Positions 46,083 through 54,408 of a DNA stretch of 64,000 nucleotides are shown piece by piece. The stretch is taken from NCBI RefSeq assembly GCF_003725335.1, contig NZ_QIBY01000001.1, positions 124,001 to 188,000 of the forward strand, in the 5' to 3' direction. Position numbers and translations under genes: made by a program. The DNA is from Parvibacter caecicola (GTDB taxonomy: Bacteria; Actinomycetota; Coriobacteriia; Coriobacteriales; Eggerthellaceae). Within the stretch, counting starts at the first letter, position 1. The number at the start of each line of letters is the position of its first letter. The notes beneath the pieces were generated by a model that worked only from the letters and a program-made list of their open reading frames with translations, was not told the DNA's origin and ran no database searches.

Positions 46083-46168
46083 CGCACAAGAAAATGGGAA
46101 CACAAGCCCTAATTTTGAAAAGTTCTGTTTTCGCGCCGGCGAACGGTAAATGCCCTGCTCAACGCAAA

Positions 46169-46194
46169 AGCGCCCCGCCGTTAAACGGGGCGCT
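46169..46194 (-). terminator. Intrinsic terminator after the LEA-like gene
   Basis: AGCGCCCCG and its complement form a nine-base GC-rich stem followed on the minus strand by TTTTGCG. It begins 18 bases past the stop codon of the 46212-46598 gene. Confidence 0.8.
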
Positions 46195-46211
46195 GGAGGG
46201 TACGGCTTCAA

Positions 46212-46598
46212 TTACTGAGCGCTGCCGGTTTTATCCTGAATGGCTTGCTTGGCGTCAGCGGCTTTGTCGGCGATGGCCTGCTGCACATCCCCTGCCTTGT
46301 CGGCAACGGCGTCTTTGGCGTCGGAGGCCTTATCGCCGATCTCTTTGGCCTTGGCGGCTGCGGCATCCTTCAGATTCCCCGCCTTGTCGGCCACGGCGTC
46401 TTTGATGTCGCCGGCCTTGTCAGCGATAGCATCGCCGGCATCGCCCGCCTTGTCAACGATGGCGTCCTTGGCGTCCCCTGCCTTTTCCGCCACGTCATGG
46501 GCGAAGTTCTCGGCCTTGTCGGCAAAATCATGGGCTGCGTCTTCGATGGCATCTCCGGCCTTGTCGGCCATTTCCTTTACCTTGTCCAGCACGCTCAT
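46212..46598 (-). CDS. LEA-like Ala/Lys/Asp-rich helical repeat protein
   Basis: A 128-residue protein made almost entirely of tandem helical repeats of the type DKAGDAKDAIVDKAGD, in units of about 11 residues with Ala at hydrophobic positions and alternating Lys and Asp/Glu. I count roughly nine units. There is no signal peptide, membrane segment or cysteine. The pattern resembles group 3 LEA/apolipoprotein-like amphipathic helices and bacterial CsbD/YtxH-like stress proteins; a role in desiccation, membrane or envelope stress is inference. The ATG at 46598 has AAGGAGG upstream, whereas the longer frame to 46679 has no support. It is flanked by its own terminator and is probably monocistronic. 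Confidence 0.82.
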   Translation of the reverse strand: MSVLDKVKEMADKAGDAIEDAAHDFADKAENFAHDVAEKAGDAKDAIVDKAGDAGDAIADKAGDIKDAVADKAGNLKDAAAAKAKEIGDKASDAKDAVADKAGDVQQAIADKAADAKQAIQDKTGSAQ

Positions 46599-46719
46599 GG
46601 CGCACCTCCTTAAGTCATGATTGTTAGGGCACCCAAAGGATACGGCGCCTTGCCGTGCGGCGACTGACGGGCGGGGCAAGGGATATGGCCGCGTTGGAAA
46701 ACCGTTTCGCGCTAGATGA

Positions 46720-48321
46720 CTACCCGACCATGGAGTCTATCTTGGCCGCAACGGTGAGGGTGCCTGCTAGGGAGATATTGTTCATGAACACCACGTCCTT
46801 GATCTGGTGCTCTTTCACGTACTCCACGATGTTGGTATCGGTGTAGCGGTAGTCGATCACATGCACCGTTTGGTAGTTGTTCACGAGGAAGGGCACAAAG
46901 GCGTTCCCGAAGGAATCCTTCACCACCAGCACGGATGAGCCGTCGGTGATCGCTGGGTTCTCGATGATGGAAATGGGCTGATCGCCGGCGATGAAGGTGT
47001 TGTAGAGGGAGTTCTTGTTCCAACCGGTCACGTCGGTGATCACCTTCGCCTCCACCTCGTCGCCGTCTTTGTTCCAGTAGGTCATGGCGTTGGTGCCTTC
47101 GGGCACGTAGGCGGTCACGGTATCGGGGTTATCGGCCATCGCGGCGTTTTTGAGCTCGGTGTAGAACGTGCCCAAAAAGCCGTCGAAGGTCATGGTTTTC
47201 AGCGCGTCCAAATCCACCGGCTGCAGCCCCTTCGCCTTGCAGAACTCCTCATAGGCAATGTAGGCGCCCAGGGCCGTCCAGTGGTGGTCGGTGCGGAAAT
47301 AGGTGTACTCGGTGCGGTGCTGCCGCAGCGCGTCTAAGATGGGCACGGTGCGCACGTTCGGCGAATACAGGCTGTTGAAATAGCGAATCGCCTGGTCCTG
47401 ATTGGTGCCTCCCAGCGAATCCAGCACGCTCTCGTCCAGGATGGCGGCGGAATTGTTGGGCACGATGATGGAATAAACATCGGCTGTGCCCTCCAGCGCA
47501 TCAGCCGCCTTGCTGATGGCGGTGGTGTAGTTGGTCACCGCCTCTTGGCTGAAGTAGTAAATGCTATAAGCGGCCCCGTCTTTCACGTACAAGCCGCTCA
47601 TGATGTTCTTTTGCACGTCGGCCGCCATGGCGTCCTCGGTGGGCACCTCTACGGGCCCCTCGTCCTCGGGTTTGGGCTCGTCGGGGGCCGGCTCATCCGG
47701 TGGCGCCTGGGGTTCGAGCGGGGGCAGCTCGTCCGCTTGCACCTTGCCCCCAACCAGCGAGGTGTCCGGTTGCACGCCGTAGAGCCCCTTGAGGTCTTGC
47801 CCGAGGTTCACCAGCGTATCGCGGAAGGGAAAGGTGTCCGAATACCACAGGGCCACCTGCTCCAAATAGGAACCGTCCAGAAAGCCGTCTACAGTGAATT
47901 CGGGAAACGCGGTAAGCTGGCGCCCCTCCAGCTGGGAGGTGGCAGGGTGGGCGAAAATGAGGAGTCCCGTCACGCAACCCACCGCCATGGCGGCGCCGAA
48001 AGCGCGCACGCCCCAGGCATGGGCGGACTTCAGATAACGCACCTCGCGGCGGTTGAAGGCCCTCTTTCTGGGCGGGGCACCATCGCGGGCGTCGGCTTCG
48101 CCCGGTTGTTCGGCCAGCTGCGCTGGCGCAAGAGCAGCTGGCCCTTGCGTGGCCGCATAGCCTTCCCCTTCCTTGGAAGGAGATTCTGCGGTGGCGCTGG
48201 GCTGCGCGGCCGCGGCGTGCTTCGGGGCCTTGGGCTTTCTGGCCGGCCCAGTGGGCCTCGTGGGAGACAGCGGGATTTGCGTGACCAGGTTCATGTTGTT
48301 GTTGTAGCTGTGCTCCCGCAT
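46720..48321 (-). CDS. DHHW-family (AlgX/AlgJ-like) SGNH acetyltransferase-type protein, copy 1
   Basis: A 533-residue type II membrane protein: a long Ala/Pro-rich cytosolic tail (1-95), one membrane segment (about 104-126, GAAMAVGCVTGLLIFAHP), then an extracytoplasmic domain. The catalytic-type motifs are DHHW in YFRTDHHWTALGAYI (about 345) and KDSFGN (about 470) with the candidate Ser nucleophile. A Pro/Glu-rich insertion (about 195-235) follows the VGGK segment. DHHW proteins work with MBOAT acyltransferases to O-acetylate exported polysaccharide. A paralogue lies just upstream on the strand, with an MBOAT gene beyond it. It has its own TATAAT at 48375-48380. The polymer modified is unknown. 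Confidence 0.85.
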   Translation of the reverse strand: MREHSYNNNMNLVTQIPLSPTRPTGPARKPKAPKHAAAAQPSATAESPSKEGEGYAATQGPAALAPAQLAEQPGEADARDGAPPRKRAFNRREVRYLKSAHAWGVRAFGAAMAVGCVTGLLIFAHPATSQLEGRQLTAFPEFTVDGFLDGSYLEQVALWYSDTFPFRDTLVNLGQDLKGLYGVQPDTSLVGGKVQADELPPLEPQAPPDEPAPDEPKPEDEGPVEVPTEDAMAADVQKNIMSGLYVKDGAAYSIYYFSQEAVTNYTTAISKAADALEGTADVYSIIVPNNSAAILDESVLDSLGGTNQDQAIRYFNSLYSPNVRTVPILDALRQHRTEYTYFRTDHHWTALGAYIAYEEFCKAKGLQPVDLDALKTMTFDGFLGTFYTELKNAAMADNPDTVTAYVPEGTNAMTYWNKDGDEVEAKVITDVTGWNKNSLYNTFIAGDQPISIIENPAITDGSSVLVVKDSFGNAFVPFLVNNYQTVHVIDYRYTDTNIVEYVKEHQIKDVVFMNNISLAGTLTVAAKIDSMVG

Positions 48322-48374
48322 CTCGCCGCCTTCGCTCCCTTCGCTTTTTTTTGCAGTATTTGTGCTGACAGATA

Positions 48375-48380
48375 ATTATA
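48375..48380 (-). promoter_or_regulatory. Probable -10 element for DHHW copy 1
   Basis: TATAAT on the minus strand, 54 bases before the ATG of the first DHHW gene and 66 bases past the stop of the upstream paralogue. No strong -35 is visible. It suggests the second half of the cluster can be transcribed separately. Confidence 0.5.
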
Positions 48381-48445
48381 CGACTCCCCCGCTGCGATAC
48401 CAGCACCGAATGCGCTTTCAAGAGAAGGCGCACAAACCTTGAGCG

Positions 48446-49960
48446 TTACTCCATCGAATAGCCGTTGGGGTACACGATGGAGGCCAGCAGGTCAGAGCAG
48501 TCGTAGGTGCCGGCGAACATGAGCACGTTTTCGAAGATCACGTCTTGGATGTTGTGCTCTTCCACCAAATCCATCATCTTCTGATGGGTGAAGCGGAAGT
48601 CAACGCACCAGATGTACTGGTAGCTGTCTACCATGGTGGAAACCAGCGGATTGCCGAAGGAGTCCTTGATCACCAGGCACGATGAACCGTCGGTGACAGT
48701 GGGGTTCTCGATGTAGGTGAGCGCCCGGTTGCCGCCGATGAAACAGCCGTAGAAGTTGCTGTTGGGGGGCGCGTTTGTCAGGTCTTCCACTACGGAGGCT
48801 TTGGACGGCTCTCCCAGCGTCATGTCGTCGTCCCAGTACTGGACGGTTTTCGCCCCTGCGGGCACCCGCACGCGCACCTCGTCGGCCAGAAGCTGCGAAG
48901 AGTTGGACACCAGTTGATCGTATTCACCGCGGTACGGCCCGAAGCTGAGCTGCTTCCATTGGAAGTAAGGCGCCGGCTCGATGCCCTTCTGCTGACAGAA
49001 GCTCTCGTACACGTAGTAGGCGGCCAGCTGGGTCCAGTGGAAATCGGTGCGGAAGTACAGGTACTCGTCACGATGGGCGTAGAGGGTGTCGAAGGTGGGC
49101 ACCGTGATGATGGCGTCGTCCATGCAGCTGTAGAAATAATCGATGGCCTGGTCTTGGTTGGGCACCCCCAGAGATGCCAGCACGCTGTCATCCAGCATCA
49201 CGCCACCGTTGGTGGGAAGCACGATGGAATAGACGTCCGCTTTTCCTTCCAGCATCTTGGCGGCGTCGTTTATCACTTGGGCGTAGGCCTTCGTGGCCCC
49301 CTTGTCGAAGTAGTACAGCGTGTAGGCGGCGTTGCCGTTCACATAGATGCCATCGGAAATCTGGTTCTCGATGTTGGCAGCCCGCTGGCGCACCTCCGGC
49401 TCGGAAATATCGTGATCGCGCGGTTCGCGTTTGGGCCCTTCTGGCTCGGCTTCTGTTTCCAGCGGCTCCCCTTCGCCAGTATCAGGCAACTGGTCGCTCT
49501 GGCGGTTGCCGCCGATTAACTGGGTTTCGGGGCTGATGCCGAAAGCCCGGTGCAAATCCAAGTTGGCCCCCACCAAGGCGTCGCGGAAGGGATACGTGTC
49601 CGAGTACCACAGCGCCACCTGTTCCAGGTAAGAGCCGTCCAAAAAAGCCCCAACGTTGAACTCGGGAAACTCGGTGAGCTGGCGGTTTTCCAACGCGGAG
49701 ACGCTGGGGTGGGCGAATAGCAGAAGCCCCGCGAAGCAGCCCAGGGCCATAACGGCCCCGAAGGCAATGGTACCGGCCGTGTGCATTTTCTTGAGGTAGG
49801 CAACTTGGCGTCGGCTGAAAGACTTCCGCGGAGCCTGCTTCGGCTTTTCGGCGGCAGGCGCGGCGCCCCGTTGCCCCTCTTCGCTGTAAGCCGATGGCGG
49901 CAGCGGAATCTGGCTCACCATGTTTAGGGCCGCATCCCCCACTTTTCGCTTAGGTCCCAT
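48446..49960 (-). CDS. DHHW-family (AlgX/AlgJ-like) SGNH acetyltransferase-type protein, copy 2
   Basis: Paralogue of the 46720-48321 product, 504 residues. It has the same plan: a basic cytosolic tail, one membrane segment (about 70-92, GAVMALGCFAGLLLFAHP), and the shared block FLDGSYLEQVALWYSDTYPF. The motif reads DFHW (YFRTDFHWTQLAAYY), so the first His is Phe; in AlgJ-type enzymes the Asp and last His of DxHW are the catalytic pair, and both remain. KDSFGN is kept. I chose the ATG at 49960 (GGAAGGGGG upstream), which clears the MBOAT stop at 49983 by 22 bases. The two copies presumably arose by tandem duplication and may act on different sites. Confidence 0.85.
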   Translation of the reverse strand: MGPKRKVGDAALNMVSQIPLPPSAYSEEGQRGAAPAAEKPKQAPRKSFSRRQVAYLKKMHTAGTIAFGAVMALGCFAGLLLFAHPSVSALENRQLTEFPEFNVGAFLDGSYLEQVALWYSDTYPFRDALVGANLDLHRAFGISPETQLIGGNRQSDQLPDTGEGEPLETEAEPEGPKREPRDHDISEPEVRQRAANIENQISDGIYVNGNAAYTLYYFDKGATKAYAQVINDAAKMLEGKADVYSIVLPTNGGVMLDDSVLASLGVPNQDQAIDYFYSCMDDAIITVPTFDTLYAHRDEYLYFRTDFHWTQLAAYYVYESFCQQKGIEPAPYFQWKQLSFGPYRGEYDQLVSNSSQLLADEVRVRVPAGAKTVQYWDDDMTLGEPSKASVVEDLTNAPPNSNFYGCFIGGNRALTYIENPTVTDGSSCLVIKDSFGNPLVSTMVDSYQYIWCVDFRFTHQKMMDLVEEHNIQDVIFENVLMFAGTYDCSDLLASIVYPNGYSME

Positions 49961-49982
49961 CCTTCGCCCCCTTCCGATGCGC

Positions 49983-51410
49983 TTAGAACTGGAAGTAGAT
50001 GAAGGGGTTGTAGGAAGCGCCCGCAAGCGCCACTACGGAAACCAGCAGGCACAGCACCGGCGTCAGCGCTTCGGTGATGCCGTAAACACGAAGGAAAGAG
50101 GGGCTGCTCTGGGCCATGCGCCCCATGCGCAGGTGCAGCTTCTTGCCGGCTTCGGTGCAGGCGACGATGCAGAATATGAGCAAAAACAGGTTCTGCAGGA
50201 GAAGGGTCTGCACTTCAAGCCCGCCAAGGCCGGTGCCGGCTTGGCCGAACATGCAGCTCAGCACCCACCCCAGTTCGGTGAAGTTTTCGAACTTGAACAG
50301 CACCCAGCCGAAGAACACCACGATGAGGGCGTACACGTGGCCCACCCCGCGGTGCTTCTTTATAAAGCCGCCGATGACGAACTTCTCCAGCAGCAGGAAC
50401 ACCAAGAAGAACAGACCCCAGAAAATGTAGTTCCAGCTGGCGCCGTGCCAGAGGCCGGTGAGGAACCACACCACAGTCATGTTGCGCACGTACTTCAGCT
50501 TGCTGCAGCGGCTGCCCCCCAGCGGGATGTACACGTAATCCCGGAAGAAGCTGGAAAGGGAGATGTGCCAGCGGCGCCAGAAATCCTGGATGGAGGTGCA
50601 CTGGTACGGGTAATTAAAGTTTTCCAGGAACCGGAAGCCCACCATGCGCCCCATGCCGATGGCCATGTCAGAATAGGCGGAAAAGTCCAGGTAAATCTGC
50701 AGCATGAAGAACAGCATGCCCAGCCAGCAGCCGGCGGTGTTCTGCAAGAACAGCCCCTCGGTGCCCATGGGCAGAAGCGTATCGGCCACCGAGGCGCAGG
50801 AGTTGGCCAGCACCGCCTTCTTGGCCAGGCCGATGCAGAAGCGGCGCATGCCAGCGTACACGTCGAGCGAGGTCACTTTGCGGTGATCGATGTCGTCGGC
50901 CACGGTGGAGTAGCGCACGATGGGGCCGGCGATGCACTGGTAGAACAGCGACGAGTACAGCAGCAGCTTCCAGAAGGTGGGCTGCGCCTGAACCTTGTCC
51001 CAGTACACGTCGCACACATAGGAAATGAGCTGGAAGGTGTAGAAGGAAATACCGATGGGCAAGAAGATTTCAGGGATGAGCTCCGGCGCATCGAAGATGG
51101 CGGCGATGTTGCCCATGAAAAAGCGGGTGTACTTGAAGTAGGCTAAAAGCCCCAGCAGCGCCACGCATTCGATGACGATGCCCAGCCGCTTTTTGGAGCG
51201 CTCTTCATGGCGGGAAATGAACAGGCCGCACCACCAGCTGATGAGCGTCTCCCCTACCAGCAGTAACAGGTACTTGGGGCCGCCCCAGGCGTAGAACACC
51301 AGCGAGAACACCAGCAGCACCTGATTGCGGAAGCGCTTGGGAACGGTGAAGTAAACGGCTAAGTTCAACGCGAAGAACACGAAAAGGAATATCAGACTCG
51401 AAAAAACCAA
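49983..51410 (-). CDS. MBOAT-family membrane O-acyltransferase (AlgI/DltB-like)
   Basis: Polytopic membrane protein of 475 residues that moves acyl groups across the membrane for O-acylation of surface polymers. It begins VFSSLIFLFVFFALNLAVYFTVPKRFRN as AlgI does. It contains FWRRWHISLSSFFRDYVYIPLGGS (first conserved His, about 283) and FLTGLWHGASWNYIFWG (catalytic His, about 317). The start is TTG at 51410: homology fits, but the AAAAGGA is very close to it. A minus-strand TACAAT at 51465-51470 may be its -10. First gene of the cluster with the two DHHW partners. Confidence 0.92.
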   Translation of the reverse strand: MVFSSLIFLFVFFALNLAVYFTVPKRFRNQVLLVFSLVFYAWGGPKYLLLLVGETLISWWCGLFISRHEERSKKRLGIVIECVALLGLLAYFKYTRFFMGNIAAIFDAPELIPEIFLPIGISFYTFQLISYVCDVYWDKVQAQPTFWKLLLYSSLFYQCIAGPIVRYSTVADDIDHRKVTSLDVYAGMRRFCIGLAKKAVLANSCASVADTLLPMGTEGLFLQNTAGCWLGMLFFMLQIYLDFSAYSDMAIGMGRMVGFRFLENFNYPYQCTSIQDFWRRWHISLSSFFRDYVYIPLGGSRCSKLKYVRNMTVVWFLTGLWHGASWNYIFWGLFFLVFLLLEKFVIGGFIKKHRGVGHVYALIVVFFGWVLFKFENFTELGWVLSCMFGQAGTGLGGLEVQTLLLQNLFLLIFCIVACTEAGKKLHLRMGRMAQSSPSFLRVYGITEALTPVLCLLVSVVALAGASYNPFIYFQF

Positions 51411-51474
51411 ATCCTTTTGTTCCCCCTTCGCAAATTACCTGGTCAATAGCTATTTAGCATGGTTATTGTAGAGA

Positions 51475-51508
51475 TTGCGCGGCCGGCATGCAATTGCCGG
51501 CCGCGCAA
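51475..51508 (-). terminator. Strong hairpin without U-tract after the TIGR03905-like gene
   Basis: A perfect 14-bp GC-rich stem (51475-51488 with 51495-51508, six-base loop) lies 28 bases past the stop codon of the 51537-51785 gene. No T run follows on the minus strand. It resembles the U-less hairpin at 10268-10312. Confidence 0.6.
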
Positions 51509-51536
51509 TGAAAGATATTAATTGTGAGCGGTTGTC

Positions 51537-51785
51537 CTAGTGCTGCTCTAAGGCTCCTTCAATGGCCTGCGCCAGCTGATCGGCGCAGGAAGTGCTGCGG
51601 GGCCCGCAGGTGTTGCCGCGCAGCAGCTGGGCAACTTCGACGGCAGGCTTTCCCTCCACCAGCTTGGCGATGGCCTTCAAGTTGCCGTCGCAGCCGCCGG
51701 TGAACTGCACCGAACGCAGGGCGTCGCCGTCCAGCTCAAAGGCGATGTGACGCGAGCATACGCCGCGCGGGGTAAATGAATGCAT
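51537..51785 (-). CDS. Small four-cysteine protein, TIGR03905-like
   Basis: An 82-residue protein matching the uncharacterised four-Cys family TIGR03905: FTPRGVCSRHIAFELDGD at the start, VQFTGGCDGNLKAIAKLVEGK in the middle and GNTCGPRSTSCADQLAQAIEGAL at the end. The four cysteines could bind a metal or iron-sulfur cluster. The TSCADQ ending resembles the C-terminal motif of vitamin B12-dependent ribonucleotide reductases, where related domains occur. The ATG at 51785 has AAGGAGG eight bases upstream. It follows the TIGR03936 gene by 34 bases and ends the long minus-strand run from mreB. Confidence 0.85.
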   Translation of the reverse strand: MHSFTPRGVCSRHIAFELDGDALRSVQFTGGCDGNLKAIAKLVEGKPAVEVAQLLRGNTCGPRSTSCADQLAQAIEGALEQH

Positions 51786-51819
51786 GGCTTCTCCTCCTTC
51801 ACGCATGGGGCCGCACTGG

Positions 51820-52461
51820 CTAGGAAACCACTGGCTTCCCGTCACCATCGACCTGCTGTACTCTCGTGAGGGATACTAGCACAACGTCGCTGCGGCCATG
51901 CAGGGCTTCCCGCATAAGGGCGTCGGGCCGCAGCGAACCGGTGGGCTTTGCCTCCAGCGAGAAGCGGAGGGCGTTCCCTGCCCGCTTCACAGGACCCGCC
52001 AGGTACTCGGCCACTTGCAGCACTCTTTCCTTCTTCTTGCGAACCACCGCGACGGTTTCCGGCAGCTGAACATCGCCGGCGGGGCCGGATAGCAGCGCTT
52101 CGTAGGTGCTCACCGGGAAGGCTACCGACGCCGCTGGCGCGCTGGCGGCCACATAGAAGCACTGTTCCGGCATGAGGTCGGCCGGGCTTGCCTGCTGCAG
52201 CTGCTTCAGCGCCACATCGGCATTAACATAGGAAGTGAGGAACAGGTCGAAGAACTCGCGGGTTCCCCCCACTCCCACTGGCAGCGCCGAGCCGAAGGAG
52301 ATTTTCATGTGGGGCGAAAACCCTTGGGTGATGGCGTAGGGCAGCTGGGCGCGGCGCACGATGCGCTCAAGGGTGCGGGCGATTTCCAAGTGGGACAGTT
52401 GGCACAGGCGGCCGCTTTTGGCGAAGACCACCCGCAAACGGAAAAGGGACGGATCAGCCAT
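51820..52461 (-). CDS. TIGR03936/DUF2344 radical-SAM-linked protein
   Basis: A 213-residue protein of the DUF2344 family, almost always found beside a TIGR03960 radical-SAM gene, as here. Recognisable segments are LRVVFAKSGRLCQLSHLEIARTLERIVRRA (start), GFSPHMKISFGSALPVGVGG (about 50-70) and a C-terminal RKKKERVLQVAEYL. No function is established that I can name; the constant pairing suggests it presents a substrate to, or acts with, the radical-SAM enzyme. The ATG at 52461 overlaps the end of that gene by eight bases and has AGGAGG upstream. Confidence 0.9.
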   Translation of the reverse strand: MADPSLFRLRVVFAKSGRLCQLSHLEIARTLERIVRRAQLPYAITQGFSPHMKISFGSALPVGVGGTREFFDLFLTSYVNADVALKQLQQASPADLMPEQCFYVAASAPAASVAFPVSTYEALLSGPAGDVQLPETVAVVRKKKERVLQVAEYLAGPVKRAGNALRFSLEAKPTGSLRPDALMREALHGRSDVVLVSLTRVQQVDGDGKPVVS

Positions 52462-54376
52462 GGTTTTCCTCCTGTTCCACCGCAGCCGCGGCATTGGAGC
52501 CCTGGCCCACGCGAGGCTGCGCCAGCTGGTTGTCGGCGCTCACCGACGGGCAGGCGCCGCAGCCGGTGCAGCGCTCGTAAGTGCAGTCGGGGGTGGTGGT
52601 TTCCTGCTGGGCCCGCTTGCGCTCCAGCGCCAGGAAGCGCGACGTTACACCGCAGGAGATGTGGGCCCAGGGCATGACGCGGGTGGTGTCGTACGTGGCC
52701 TGGGCGATGGCTTCGAGGTTGAGCCCCAGCTCGGAGGCGGCCTCGCGCCAAGCCTCTTGGTTGAACAGCTCGGTCCAGGCATCGAAACGGGCGCCCTTTT
52801 CCCAGGCCCGCTGCACCCAGTCGGCCACCTCGCGGCCGCCGCGGCTCATCACCGCCTCAACGAAAGAGGTGGACGGGTCGTGCCAGTGCACGTCCACTGC
52901 CCGGTACTTCACCGAACGGCGCAAAAGGCCGATGCGCCGCAGCGTTTCCTCAGGGGAAATTTGCCCGTCCCACTGAAACGGGGTCTGGGATTTGGGCACG
53001 AACACCGCAACGGAAACGGACATGCGCACGCTACCCCGCTGGTCGGGGGGCACATTGGACTTGGCGCGGTCGTAGGCGCGCTGGGCCAAGCTGGCGATGC
53101 CCTTGATGTCGTCGTCGGTTTCGGTGGGCAGCCCGATCATGAAGTACAGCTTGCAGCGGCGCCACCCGGCAGAGAACGCGGCGTCGATGGCGCCGAACAG
53201 GTCGTCTTCGGTGACGTTTTTGTTTATGACGTCCCGCAGCCGCTGGGTGCCGGCTTCCGGGGCGAAGGTGAGCCCGCCCTTTTTCTGGCCCGCCACCAGG
53301 CCAGCCATCTCCACGCCGAAGGAGTCCAGCCGCTGGGAGGGAACCGAGATGCGCACGCCGCAACCGTCAAAAGCGCAGTTTAGGCTTTTGAGGATGTCAG
53401 CGATTTGCGAGTGGTCGGTGGAGGAAAGCGATGTCAGCGACACCTCGTCGTAACCGGTTTCCGCCAGCCCTCGCTTCACCGCGTTCACGATGTTCTGGGC
53501 GGTACGCTCCCGCACGGGGCGGTACATCATGCCCGCCTGGCAAAAACGGCAGCCGCGGGCGCAGCCCCGCAGCACCTCCACGTTCAAGCGGTCGTGCACC
53601 ACTTCGGTGAAGGGAACGACGCAGGGCTCGTGGGCGTCGCTTTCGGCGAATTGGGTGTACACGCGCTTGACAATCTGGGACGGCAGCCCTTCTTCCAGCG
53701 GCTCAACCCAGCTGCCCGCCGCCTGCGCCTCCTCTTCGGTGCGCCAGCGGTATAGCGACGGCACGTAGGTGCCGGGGATGCGCGCCAGCTGCCGCAGTAT
53801 CTCGGCGCGGGGCGCCCCTTCCTGCCGCAAACGGCGAACGGCGCCCAGCAGTTCCGGCACCGCTTCCTCTCCCTCCCCGATTGAGATGGCGTCGAAGAAG
53901 GGAGCGTAGGGTTCGGGATTGTAGGCGCACGGGCCGCCCCCTAAAACCAAAGGGTCGTTTTCGCCGCGCTCTTCGGAGCGCAGCGGGATGCCGGCCAGCG
54001 AGAGGGTTTCCAGCACGTTGGTGGCGGCCAGCTCGTGGGGCAAGGTGATGCCGATGGCATCGAACTCTGCCAAAGGCGCCATGCTCTCCAGCGAGAACAG
54101 GGGCACGCCGGCCTTTTGCATGAGGGCTATCATGTCAGGCGCCGGCAAAAACGCCCGCTCAGCCGCCAGGTGCTTGGTGGCGTTCACGCGGTTCACCAGG
54201 ATGCGCACCGCTTGGTTTGCCTGCCCAAGCTCGTAGGTGTCGGGGTACACCATGCAGAAGCTGAAATCGGCGTCCTGCTTGGCCTGCGCCCCCCATTCGT
54301 GGTTCAGGTAACGGGCCGGCCGCTCAGCGCGGGCCAGCAGCGGCTCGATGACGGGCCAAAGGTTCGTGTGTTGCAT
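52454..54376 (-). CDS. TIGR03960 B12-binding-like radical-SAM protein
   Basis: A 640-residue protein. The N-terminal part (about 1-200) is a Rossmann-like B12-binding-type region with FSFCMVYPDTYELGQANQAVRIL. A central radical-SAM domain follows with cluster motif RGCARGCRFCQAGMMYRPVRER (cysteines near 262-271). The C-terminal end has a CTYERCTGCGACPSV cysteine group that could hold a second cluster. The linked DUF2344 gene follows. In many genomes the pair sits near rod-shape or ribosomal genes; here mreB-mreC-mreD-PBP2-rodA lie upstream. The reaction is unknown; RNA or tRNA modification has been suggested for related proteins only by analogy. Confidence 0.9.
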   Translation of the reverse strand: MQHTNLWPVIEPLLARAERPARYLNHEWGAQAKQDADFSFCMVYPDTYELGQANQAVRILVNRVNATKHLAAERAFLPAPDMIALMQKAGVPLFSLESMAPLAEFDAIGITLPHELAATNVLETLSLAGIPLRSEERGENDPLVLGGGPCAYNPEPYAPFFDAISIGEGEEAVPELLGAVRRLRQEGAPRAEILRQLARIPGTYVPSLYRWRTEEEAQAAGSWVEPLEEGLPSQIVKRVYTQFAESDAHEPCVVPFTEVVHDRLNVEVLRGCARGCRFCQAGMMYRPVRERTAQNIVNAVKRGLAETGYDEVSLTSLSSTDHSQIADILKSLNCAFDGCGVRISVPSQRLDSFGVEMAGLVAGQKKGGLTFAPEAGTQRLRDVINKNVTEDDLFGAIDAAFSAGWRRCKLYFMIGLPTETDDDIKGIASLAQRAYDRAKSNVPPDQRGSVRMSVSVAVFVPKSQTPFQWDGQISPEETLRRIGLLRRSVKYRAVDVHWHDPSTSFVEAVMSRGGREVADWVQRAWEKGARFDAWTELFNQEAWREAASELGLNLEAIAQATYDTTRVMPWAHISCGVTSRFLALERKRAQQETTTPDCTYERCTGCGACPSVSADNQLAQPRVGQGSNAAAAVEQEENHG

Positions 54377-54408
54377 GTGCGGGTAAATTCCTCGAAGGTC
54401 GGGGGCTT

